From contig CAYJLE010000035.1 of the NCBI GenBank assembly GCA_964370985.1, positions 1 to 35,156 of the forward strand: a DNA stretch of 35,156 bases. The letters are read 5' to 3'. Positions 22,201 through 29,004 of this stretch are shown piece after piece. Position 1 is the first letter of the stretch. Each line of letters starts with the position of its first letter. This stretch comes from JAHDVS01 sp964370985. GTDB taxonomy: Bacteria > Actinomycetota > Thermoleophilia > Gaiellales > Gaiellaceae. Under the pieces are notes generated by a model, which saw only the letters and a program-made list of their open reading frames with translations, did not search any database and was not told the origin of the DNA. The position numbers were made by a program, and so were the translations under genes.

Positions 22201-23475
22201 GTGCCAGCCGACCCCGTCCGTGTGCGCATGGCCCCCAGCCCGACGGGGCTCCTCCACGTCGGCGGCGTGCGGACGTTCCTGTTCAACTGGCTCTACGCCC
22301 GCGGGCGCGGCGGCGAGTGCCTACTCCGGATCGAGAACACCGACACGAGCCGGGAGGTCGCGGAGTCGGTCGAGCAGATCCAGCGGTCGCTCGCCTGGCT
22401 CGGGATCGACTGGGACGGGCCCGTGACGTTCCAGCTCGACCGGGCGGAGCGGGCGCGGCAGGAGGCGCGGCGGCTTGTCGCCGAGGGTTCCGCCTACGAG
22501 GACGAGGGCGCGATCCGCATCCGCATGCCCGACGAGGGTGCGACCAGGTGGGAGGATGCGGTCAAGGGCGGGATCGAGTTCCCGAACGAGCAGCTCGAGG
22601 ATCTCGTCCTCGTGCGCTCCGACGGGCGCCCGACGTACAACTTCGCCTCGCCGCTCGACGACTGGCTCGACGGGATCACGCACGTGATCCGGGGTGACGA
22701 CCACGTCTCGAACACCCCGAAGCAGATCCAGGTGCTGCGGGCGCTCGGGGCGCAGCCGCCCGTGTACGCGCACGTGCCGAACGTCTTCGGAACCGACGGC
22801 AAGAAGCTGTCGAAGCGCCACGGCGCCGTCTCGCTCGACGAGTTCCGCGAGGACGGCTACGTGCCCGCGGCGCTGCTCAACTTCCTGGCGCTGCTCGGCT
22901 GGAGCTACGACGACAGGACGACCGTGATGTCGCGGGACGAGCTCGTCGAGCGGTTCACGCTCGAGCGGGTCGGGACGAGCCCGGCCACGTTCGACTACGA
23001 GAAGCTCCGGTGGCTGAACGGCGTCTACGTGCGGGGTATGGCGCCGGGAGAGTACGCGGATGCGCTGGTCGCGTACCTGCGCGAGCGCGGCTGCGACTGG
23101 GACGAGCAGCGGATCCGGGCGGCCGCGCCGCTGTGCCAGGAGAAGCTCGCGACGCTCGGTGAGTTCCCCGGGTTCGCGGGCTTCCTCTTCGGCGCGGTCG
23201 AGCCGGGGGCGGAGGCGCTCGAGGGGGCGGGGGAGGTGCTCGCCGACGCTGCGGCAGCGCTCGAGGCCGTCGAGCCGTTCACCGCGGCCGGGGTGGAGGA
23301 GGCGCTGCGCTCCGTATGCGACCGCCTCGGGTTGAAGCCGCGGCAGGCGTTCCAGCCGATCCGGGTGGCCGTGACCGGCTCGAAGGTGTCGCCGGGCCTG
23401 TTCGAGTCGATCGAGCTGCTCGGCCGGGCGGAGACCCTGGCGCGGCTCGAGGCGGCGGCACGCGTCGCCGCGTAG
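22201..23475 (+). CDS. gltX: Glutamyl-tRNA synthetase, shortened form
   Basis: Class I aminoacyl-tRNA synthetase that charges tRNA-Glu. HIGH-type motif APSPTGLLHVGGVRTFLFNW, KMSKS-type motif GTDGKKLSKRHGAVSLDEF, plus FASPLDDWLDGITHVIRGDD and AALLNFLALLGWSYDD. The protein has 424 residues against the usual 460-490. The gap appears in the connective-peptide region: VAEGSAYED runs directly into GAIRIRMPDEG, where most GluRS have about 45 more residues, often with a cysteine-rich zinc site. The C-terminal anticodon-binding part looks complete. GTG start at 22201; the upstream frame is antisense to nfo. Confidence 0.94.
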   Translation: MPADPVRVRMAPSPTGLLHVGGVRTFLFNWLYARGRGGECLLRIENTDTSREVAESVEQIQRSLAWLGIDWDGPVTFQLDRAERARQEARRLVAEGSAYEDEGAIRIRMPDEGATRWEDAVKGGIEFPNEQLEDLVLVRSDGRPTYNFASPLDDWLDGITHVIRGDDHVSNTPKQIQVLRALGAQPPVYAHVPNVFGTDGKKLSKRHGAVSLDEFREDGYVPAALLNFLALLGWSYDDRTTVMSRDELVERFTLERVGTSPATFDYEKLRWLNGVYVRGMAPGEYADALVAYLRERGCDWDEQRIRAAAPLCQEKLATLGEFPGFAGFLFGAVEPGAEALEGAGEVLADAAAALEAVEPFTAAGVEEALRSVCDRLGLKPRQAFQPIRVAVTGSKVSPGLFESIELLGRAETLARLEAAARVAA

Positions 23476-23478
23476 GAT
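23473..23478 (+). promoter_or_regulatory. -10 box of the cupin gene overlapping the gltX stop
   Basis: TAGGAT uses the gltX TAG stop codon as its first three bases and ends 6 nt before the cupin GTG. Confidence 0.4.
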
Positions 23479-23484
23479 TCCGGC

Positions 23485-23901
23485 GTGGGCTACGCGGTGG
23501 CTCAGGTCGGGGAGCTCGACGGCGCGTTCCTGAAGCGCGCCCGGGAGCGGCTGGGCGTGACCGCGTTCGGCGTCAACGTGATGACGCTCCCGCCCGGGAC
23601 GGAGTGGTTCGAGCACACGCACGAGCGCCAGGACGAGCTCTACTTCGTTCACGCGGGCCGCGCCGGCGTTCGCGTCGAGGGGGAGGCGCTCGAGCTCGGG
23701 CCGGGCGCGCTCATGCACGTGGAGGCCCGAACCCCGCGGCAGCTCTGGAACGCGGGCGACACCGACCTCGTCGTGCTGATGGTCGGCGGCTGCGAGGGCT
23801 ACGTCGGCCGCGACGGGCAGCTCGTGAACTCGGAGCGTGACCTCGCACGCCGCCAGGCCGCCGCCGAAGGCGAGCTGGACGCGATCCGCCGCATCGTCTG
23901 A
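23485..23901 (+). CDS. Cupin-domain protein
   Basis: 138 residues forming one small beta-barrel. The first cupin motif is WFEHTHERQDELYFVHAGRA (His, His, Glu metal ligands) and the second is GPGALMHVEARTPRQLWN (His). GTG start 9 nt after gltX, with a -10 box overlapping the gltX stop. The C-terminal 25 residues are a charged helix. Substrate unknown; such proteins include isomerases, dioxygenases and sensors. Confidence 0.82.
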   Translation: MGYAVAQVGELDGAFLKRARERLGVTAFGVNVMTLPPGTEWFEHTHERQDELYFVHAGRAGVRVEGEALELGPGALMHVEARTPRQLWNAGDTDLVVLMVGGCEGYVGRDGQLVNSERDLARRQAAAEGELDAIRRIV

Positions 23902-23925
23902 CCGCCGCCGCGCCCCGATCAACCA

Positions 23926-24116
23926 TGTCCGGGGTCAGACCCCGGGGGGAGCACCCAGGGTTGGGCGGGGCCACGAAAATTACNNNNNNNNNNGGGTCAG
24001 ACCCCGGGGTCAGACCCCTTGATGCGCGGCGACTCAGATCTTGCCGCCGGGTTGGCTTGGCTTCTCGGTTTGTGCCGTGCTCCGGCGGGGTGCCTGACCC
24101 CGGGGTCTGACCCCGT
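23926..24116. repeat. Cluster of GGGGTCAGACCCC-type palindromes around an assembly gap
   Basis: CCGGGGTCAGACCCCGG at 23929-23945 is a perfect palindrome around a central A. After the gap, GGGTCAGACCCC and GGGGTCAGACCCC overlap at 23994-24018. GGTGCCTGACCCCGGGGTC and TGACCCCG lie at 24089-24116. The 293-bp interval 23902-24194 between the cupin and sigma genes holds these repeats, the gap and a promoter, and no gene. Confidence 0.75.
23984..23993. other. Assembly gap (ten Ns)
   Basis: Ten Ns between palindrome copies. A fixed run of ten is typical of scaffold joins, so its true length is unknown and more repeat copies, or other sequence, may be missing here. Confidence 0.98.
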
Positions 24117-24179
24117 CTGTCGGCCAGGGGCCCTGGCCGGCGGGAACAGGGGGTGGGACTGGCTGCGCGCGTTTGCTCG

Positions 24180-24185
24180 TATAGT
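24180..24185 (+). promoter_or_regulatory. -10 box of the sigma-fusion gene
   Basis: TATAGT, 9 nt before the ATG at 24195, consistent with a leaderless transcript. Confidence 0.5.
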
Positions 24186-24194
24186 CAGCGGCCG

Positions 24195-25949
24195 ATGGCG
24201 GCAATCGCACGCGACGAGCGGGCCTGGCTCCGGCGTGCCCGGGGCGGCTCCGCCTCCGACCTCGAAGCCCTGTTCCGGCTTCACTGGCCGCGGGCCTACC
24301 GGGTCGCGTACCTCATCGTCCACGACCACATCGCCGCCGAGGAGATCGCGGAGGAGAGCTTCCTCGCCGCGGTCCGCCACCTCGACAGCTTCGACGTCGA
24401 GGAGCCCGTGGGGCCCTGGTTGCACCGGCTCGTCGCCACCCGCTCGATCGACGCCGCCCGCGCCCGGATGGCCCGCCGGGAGGTGCAGGGCGAGTCCTAT
24501 CTCGACCTGAACTCCCCGCTCGGCTGGCCGAGCAACGACGACACCCCGCAGCCGCTCCTCGACCCCCAGACCCGGGCGATCGCGGGCGGGCTCGCGGCCC
24601 TGACCGCAGAGGATCGGGCCGCCGTCGTCCTGCGCACCGTGGTCGACTACAACCCGCGCGAGATAGCCCGGCTGCTCGAGCTGCCGCGCAGGGCAGTCCG
24701 CGACCGTCTCGAGCGCGGCCTCGACCAGGTCGCGGTTCGCCTCGAGGCCGGGACGATGAGCGACCGGGACCTGCGCACGCTGCTCCTCTCCCAGCCCGTT
24801 CCGGACGAGCAGATCGCCGAGGAGCGAACCTGGGAGGTCATTCGGGAGGCGTTCCAGACGCGCCAGCCGGTCACGCACCACCGGCGGCTGCCGTGGCGGC
24901 TGCTGGCCGCGCTCGCCGTCGCTGGCGGCGCGGCGGGGATCGCGCTCAGCCCGGCCGGGCCCGCGATCGTCGACTGGATCGACTCCCGCGCGGGTGACGG
25001 AGTCGCTGTCAGCACCCAGGCGGCCACCACGCCCGCGCCGATCACGCTGCCGGCGCCCGGGCGCCTGCTCGTTACCGACCCGCGGGGCGTCTGGGTGATC
25101 CACGAGGACGGCGCCCGCGTCCATGTCGGCGACTACCCCGCCGCGTCGTGGTCGCCCACCGGCGTCTACGTCGCGGCCTGGACGGCCGACCGGCTCGTCG
25201 CCCTCGACCCGGCCCGCAGCGAGTTCGTCCACTGGACGCTCGAGCGCGACGCGGTCGCCGATGCGCGCTGGTCGGCTACCGGGCTACGGATCGCCTACCG
25301 CAGCGGCGCCGCGTTACGCGTCCTCGTCGAGAACGGCACCGCGGACCGGGAGCTCGCGGCCGCCGTCCTCGAGCTCGCGCCCGCCTGGCGGCCCGGGAGG
25401 GGGGAGGTGCTCGCGTACGCCGAGCCCGACGGTCGGATCGCGGTCGTCGAGGCGGACACCGGCAAGGCGCTGTGGCGGACAGCGCGGGCGCCCGCACCGG
25501 TCGCGCTTGCGTGGGCGGACGCCTCCACGCTCGTCGCGCTCGAGCAGCAGCGCCTCCGTCTGCTTGCGGAGCCGGGCGGGCTCGTCGCCGCGGTCGACCT
25601 CCCCGAGCGGACGCAGGGCCTCGCCCTCGCGGCGAGACCGGGCGCCGCCGACGTCGCGTACTCGGTCTTCGTGCCCGACACGGGCAAGAGCTCCGTGTTC
25701 CTCGTCGATGCGAAGGGAAAGAGCCCGCGCCTGCTCTTCGCCGGCGCGGGCAAGCTCGGCGACCTCGTCTGGTCGCCCGACGGCCGCTACCTGCTCGTGG
25801 CCTGGAAGGCCACGGACCAGTGGCTGTTCGTCCCCGCGGGCAAGGGCGGGCGGCTCCCGGTCCTGGCCGGGGTCAGCGAGCGCTTCGACCCCGACGTCGC
25901 GGCCGGCGAGTTTCCCCTCCCGGCTGGCTGGTGCTGTCTCGAGCCGTGA
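24195..25949 (+). CDS. ECF sigma factor domains fused to a membrane segment and beta-propeller-like domain
   Basis: 584 residues in a single frame. Residues 8-95 resemble sigma region 2 (LFRLHWPRAYRVAYLIVHDH, AEEIAEESFLAAVRHLD) and 135-182 resemble region 4 (LTAEDRAAVVLRTVVDYNPR, then EIARLLELPRRAVRDRL). Met188 begins MSDRDLRTLLL, then a helix (EERTWEVIREAFQ), basic residues and one hydrophobic segment at about 234-252. The rest has WSPTG/WSPDG repeats (ASWSPTGVYVAAW, ARWSATGLRIAYR, LVWSPDGRYLLVAW) of a TolB/WD40-like propeller, expected outside the membrane. This would tether a sigma factor to the membrane under an external sensor. Alternatively the ATG at 24756 also starts a separate membrane-propeller protein. 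No separate anti-sigma gene is adjacent. Confidence 0.8.
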   Translation: MAAIARDERAWLRRARGGSASDLEALFRLHWPRAYRVAYLIVHDHIAAEEIAEESFLAAVRHLDSFDVEEPVGPWLHRLVATRSIDAARARMARREVQGESYLDLNSPLGWPSNDDTPQPLLDPQTRAIAGGLAALTAEDRAAVVLRTVVDYNPREIARLLELPRRAVRDRLERGLDQVAVRLEAGTMSDRDLRTLLLSQPVPDEQIAEERTWEVIREAFQTRQPVTHHRRLPWRLLAALAVAGGAAGIALSPAGPAIVDWIDSRAGDGVAVSTQAATTPAPITLPAPGRLLVTDPRGVWVIHEDGARVHVGDYPAASWSPTGVYVAAWTADRLVALDPARSEFVHWTLERDAVADARWSATGLRIAYRSGAALRVLVENGTADRELAAAVLELAPAWRPGRGEVLAYAEPDGRIAVVEADTGKALWRTARAPAPVALAWADASTLVALEQQRLRLLAEPGGLVAAVDLPERTQGLALAARPGAADVAYSVFVPDTGKSSVFLVDAKGKSPRLLFAGAGKLGDLVWSPDGRYLLVAWKATDQWLFVPAGKGGRLPVLAGVSERFDPDVAAGEFPLPAGWCCLEP

Positions 25950-25974
25950 CTCGCCGCAGCTTTTAGCGGAACGT

Positions 25975-25980
25975 TATAGT
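25975..25980 (+). promoter_or_regulatory. -10 box of the ferredoxin gene
   Basis: TATAGT in an AT-rich patch, 33 nt before the ATG. Unlike most genes here, the transcript would have a leader with a strong GAGGAGG Shine-Dalgarno (26003-26009), fitting a highly expressed gene. Confidence 0.5.
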
Positions 25981-26013
25981 CTTAATTACCATCGAGCCCG
26001 ACGAGGAGGCGGA

Positions 26014-26325
26014 ATGACGTACATCATCGCTGAGCCCTGTATCGACATCAAGGATCGTTCGTGCGTGGACGTGTGTCCCGTGGACTGCATTCACGAGGGT
26101 GATCGGATACTCGTGATCGACCCGGAGGAGTGCATCGACTGCGGCGCCTGCGAGCCGGAGTGCCCGGTCGAGGCGATCTTCCCGGAGGATGCTCTGCCGG
26201 AGAAGTGGAGTGCGTTCGTGGAGGTCAACTATGCGTTTCCCGAGGGGATGGGGCGCGTGAACGAGTTGACGGAGGCGTACGCGACCGAGCACGACGTCCG
26301 CAACCCGCCGCTCGAGTCGCGCTAG
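26014..26325 (+). CDS. fdxA: Seven-iron ferredoxin ([3Fe-4S][4Fe-4S])
   Basis: 103 residues. Cys9, 17, 21, 25, 40, 43, 46 and 50 fall at the same spacing as the cluster ligands of Azotobacter-type FdI: SCVDVCPVDCIHEGDR carries one set and CIDCGACEPECPVEAIFPED the other. It carries low-potential electrons to redox enzymes in the cytoplasm. ATG at 26014 with GAGGAGG upstream. Its stop codon directly abuts the stop of the convergent regulator gene. Confidence 0.95.
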   Translation: MTYIIAEPCIDIKDRSCVDVCPVDCIHEGDRILVIDPEECIDCGACEPECPVEAIFPEDALPEKWSAFVEVNYAFPEGMGRVNELTEAYATEHDVRNPPLESR

Positions 26326-27018
26326 CTACGCCGTCGCGAGGCGGGCGACGCAGAGTTCCGGCTCGACGTACGGGTCGAGTCGCTCGACTGTGACACCTGC
26401 ACCGAGCGCGTCGAGCGCGCCGCGCATCAGCCCGAGGTGCGCGGGGCAGACGATCGTCGGGAACGCGCTCGCAGCCTCGCCGAACGGGCACGGTCGCATC
26501 AGGATCCGGCTCGCACCGCGGCTTCGGCGGAGTTCGGGGCGGAAACCCAGGCCGTCGAGGAGCCCGACGAGCTCTCCGACCGCCTCCCGGTCGGGCATCG
26601 CGCCGGGCACGCCGCGCGCGCCCACGAGCGCCCGTCCGCGCGCCCGCCCGGCTTCCTCGCTGAGCCGGCCGGCGTCGGGCTCGGCCCGGGCAAGGCAGTC
26701 AGCGAGCACCTCGGCGAGGAGCGCGGCAGGCGTCTGGCCCTCAGCGAGCGCCGTCGGGGCCGTCCGGTAGACGCTCCGGGGCCGGCCGGGCCTCGTGGGC
26801 TCCTCCTGCTCCCGGACGATCAGGCCGGCCCGGGAGAGCACCCCGAGGTGCCAGCGGATGGTCGAGACGTGCAGGCCGTGCTCCCGGGCGAGCGCGAGCG
26901 CGTCGAGCGCCCCGCCCGCGGCACGGAGGGTGGCCAGGATGCGAACCCGGGTCGCTCCGGCCAGGGCCCTGTGCCGGATCGCCTCCAGGTCGGGCTGCGG
27001 CGCTGTCTCGTCTGACAC
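26326..27018 (-). CDS. HTH transcriptional regulator with C-terminal cysteine motif (SufR/ArsR-like)
   Basis: 230 residues. The winged-helix domain spans about 10-85 (AGATRVRILATLRAAGG, HGLHVSTIRWHLGVLSRAGL, then a wing EEPTRPGRPRSVYR). The C-terminal domain has RPCPFGEAASAFPTIVCPAH and a further Cys in PELCVARL, like regulators that bind an iron-sulfur cluster or metal. GTG start at 27018 with TATTCT 9 nt upstream (27033-27028). It ends convergently against the ferredoxin gene with no spacer. Iron-sulfur sensing is inference from the cysteines and the neighbour. Confidence 0.85.
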   Translation of the reverse strand: MSDETAPQPDLEAIRHRALAGATRVRILATLRAAGGALDALALAREHGLHVSTIRWHLGVLSRAGLIVREQEEPTRPGRPRSVYRTAPTALAEGQTPAALLAEVLADCLARAEPDAGRLSEEAGRARGRALVGARGVPGAMPDREAVGELVGLLDGLGFRPELRRSRGASRILMRPCPFGEAASAFPTIVCPAHLGLMRGALDALGAGVTVERLDPYVEPELCVARLATA

Positions 27019-27062
27019 GATCGCAGGAGAATAGCGGAAGCAACTAATGGATATCGGAAACT

Positions 27063-27096
27063 GACCGGCCGGCGCCTCCGCGCCGGCCCCTACGAT
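27063..27096. repeat. Hairpin of the CCCCTACG-ending repeat type, overlapping a promoter
   Basis: GGCCGGCGC and GCGCCGGCC form a perfect 9-bp stem around CTCC (27067-27088), followed by CCTACGATG. The TACGAT (27091-27096) serves as a -10 box 6 nt before the deacetylase GTG. The trailing CCCCTACG matches the repeats at 20442-20466 and 20633-20655. Confidence 0.5.
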
Positions 27097-27102
27097 GGGG
27101 AC

Positions 27103-28008
27103 GTGTCCCGGAGCCGCCTGCGGATAGCTGCCGCGCTTGCGGTGCTCGTCGGGGCGGGCGTCGCGCTCGGGGTCGTGCTCGCGGGCGGGGAGGAGACAGC
27201 GCAGCCGGCGCGCGCGTCGACGTCCGGTGAGGTCAGCGCGGCGAGTCCCGCGGAGACGCGGCCGGCGGGCAGCACGGCGGAGGCCGAGCCCGGCACCGCC
27301 CCGGACGAGGACGCCCTTCCCGGCCCCGACGCCCAGCGACGCGCCGTCGAGAGCCTCGCCCGCATCGGCCTGCCTGTCTACTGCGGCGGCGGGCGCGCCG
27401 GGAAGATCGTCGCGCTGACGTTCGATGACGGCCCCGGCGCGTACACCGGGACGGCCATGAAGATCCTGCGGCGCGCCGGCGCGCGGGCGACGTTCTTCCT
27501 CGTCGGGCGCAACCTCGACTCCCACCCGGGGCTGCCGCCCCTCGAGGAGCGACTCGGCGCGCTCGGCAACCACAGCTGGAGCCACCCGGTGCTGCCCGAT
27601 CTGCCGCAGGAAGAGATGGCCGCGGAGCTATCCCGCACGAAGGAGGCGATCGAGAGCCTGGCGCGCGGCTCGGTGTCGCTGTTCCGTCCGCCGTACGGCG
27701 CCCGCTCGCCCGCCGTCGACGAGCACGCCCGCTCGCTCGGGATGCTGACCGTGCTGTGGAGCGTCGACACGCGCGACTCGATCGACGCCGACCACGACGG
27801 CATCTACCGCGCGGTTGTCGACGGCCTGCGCCCGGGCGGGATCGTCCTCATGCACGAGAACCGCGGCCAGACGCTGCGGGCGTTGCGCTTCCAGATTCTG
27901 CCCGAGCTGGCGCAGCGCGGCTACCGGGCGGTCAGCGTCCCCGAGTTGCTCGCGCTCGACCCGCCGACGCGCCGCCAGCTTCGCCGCGGCCTCGCCGCCT
28001 GCGCATGA
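27103..28008 (+). CDS. Secreted polysaccharide deacetylase (NodB/CE4 family)
   Basis: 301 residues with an N-terminal signal anchor (LRIAAALAVLVGAGVALGVV) and an Ala/Glu-rich linker to about residue 75. The NodB domain follows: VALTFDDGPGAYTG (catalytic Asp and metal Asp), GNHSWSHPVLPDL (HxxxH metal site), FRPPYGARSP, VLWSVDTRDS and PGGIVLMHEN. These enzymes remove acetyl groups from peptidoglycan or other surface glycans outside the membrane. GTG start at 27103. Its 3' end is 9 nt from the convergent membrane-protein gene. Confidence 0.92.
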   Translation: MSRSRLRIAAALAVLVGAGVALGVVLAGGEETAQPARASTSGEVSAASPAETRPAGSTAEAEPGTAPDEDALPGPDAQRRAVESLARIGLPVYCGGGRAGKIVALTFDDGPGAYTGTAMKILRRAGARATFFLVGRNLDSHPGLPPLEERLGALGNHSWSHPVLPDLPQEEMAAELSRTKEAIESLARGSVSLFRPPYGARSPAVDEHARSLGMLTVLWSVDTRDSIDADHDGIYRAVVDGLRPGGIVLMHENRGQTLRALRFQILPELAQRGYRAVSVPELLALDPPTRRQLRRGLAACA

Positions 28009-28017
28009 GCGCGGACG

Positions 28018-28998
28018 TCACGGATCGCCCTTGCCGTCGCGCTTCCAGCGGCGGCCCGGCTCCGTGCGCTCGACGTGACGCCGCCAGCGGAGCGTGCGCA
28101 ACATCAGGCCGATCGCGGCGAAGCCGACGGCAACGTTGACGGCGATCACGGCCAGCTTCATGCCGACGCTGAAGCCGAGCAGCGCGGAGGTCGGGGCGTC
28201 GCCGCGCAGGACGTAGACGACGAGAGCCTGCTCGGTGCCGATGCCGGCCGGAGTGAGCGGGATCACGGTCGAGAGGCTCTGGGTGACCTGGACGAGCAGC
28301 GCCCCGTCGAGGCCGACGTCGATCCCGAACGCGCGCAGGAAGAGGGAGAGCTCGACGATCCGCAGCCCCCAATCGGCGGCCTGCCAGGTGACGACCGTTC
28401 GCAGGTAGCGGCGCCGGTCGCCGAGGATCGCGAACCCCTGGCCGAGGCGGCGCTTGAACGCGGTGACGTGCCGCGATGCGCGCCAGGCGACGAAGCCGCC
28501 GACCGAGGCGAGCCCGGCCGCGATCACGGCTGCCCAGACCGGGTTTCGGATCACCCAGTTGAGGTCGAACGCGGGCAGGTGGGGGATCACGTCGAGTCCG
28601 GGCAGCGCGTCCCGTCGGACCGCCCAGGCGATCAGGGCGAGCGAGGCGACAAGATCGAAGATCGTCTCGACCGCGAACGTGGAGGCGAGCGTCGGGTAGG
28701 TGGCGCCGTCGATTCGGCGCTTGGCGATGGAAAGCTTGACGAGGTCGCCACCGCGGGCGGGGAGCAGGGCGTTGACGCCGACGCCCGCGACGTACGCGCC
28801 GTAGAGGTCGCGCCAGCGAACACGTGCGTCGGGGTAGGCGGCGGCGACGATGTTGCGCCAGGCGCGGCTGCGGCAGGCGGTCCTGATGAGGTGGCAGGCG
28901 ACCGCGGCGGCGAGCCAGCGCCACTCGATCGCGGCGAAGCGGTCGGCGAAGACCTCGACCGCCCGGACGAACGCGTCGACGGCCCTGGAGGGGCTCAT
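28018..28998 (-). CDS. LPG-synthase-type (UPF0104/flippase-like) membrane protein
   Basis: 326 residues with about eight predicted hydrophobic segments and the family motif AGVGVNALLPARGGDLVKLS, followed by STFAVETIFDLVASL and QSLSTVIPLTPAGIGTEQAL. The family includes the membrane domain of lysylphosphatidylglycerol synthases and proteins linked to glycolipid or polyisoprenyl-sugar transport. No aminoacyl-transfer domain is attached. ATG at 28998, only 6 nt after the lipoyl-NeuD gene, so it is the third gene of that operon. Confidence 0.87.
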   Translation of the reverse strand: MSPSRAVDAFVRAVEVFADRFAAIEWRWLAAAVACHLIRTACRSRAWRNIVAAAYPDARVRWRDLYGAYVAGVGVNALLPARGGDLVKLSIAKRRIDGATYPTLASTFAVETIFDLVASLALIAWAVRRDALPGLDVIPHLPAFDLNWVIRNPVWAAVIAAGLASVGGFVAWRASRHVTAFKRRLGQGFAILGDRRRYLRTVVTWQAADWGLRIVELSLFLRAFGIDVGLDGALLVQVTQSLSTVIPLTPAGIGTEQALVVYVLRGDAPTSALLGFSVGMKLAVIAVNVAVGFAAIGLMLRTLRWRRHVERTEPGRRWKRDGKGDP

Positions 28999-29004
28999 CG
29001 CGGA

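Noticed and set aside
20441..24118. CRISPR array made of the GGGGTC/GACCCC repeats
   Set aside because: The elements are palindromic, irregularly spaced and of varied length, with no uniform spacers and no cas genes.
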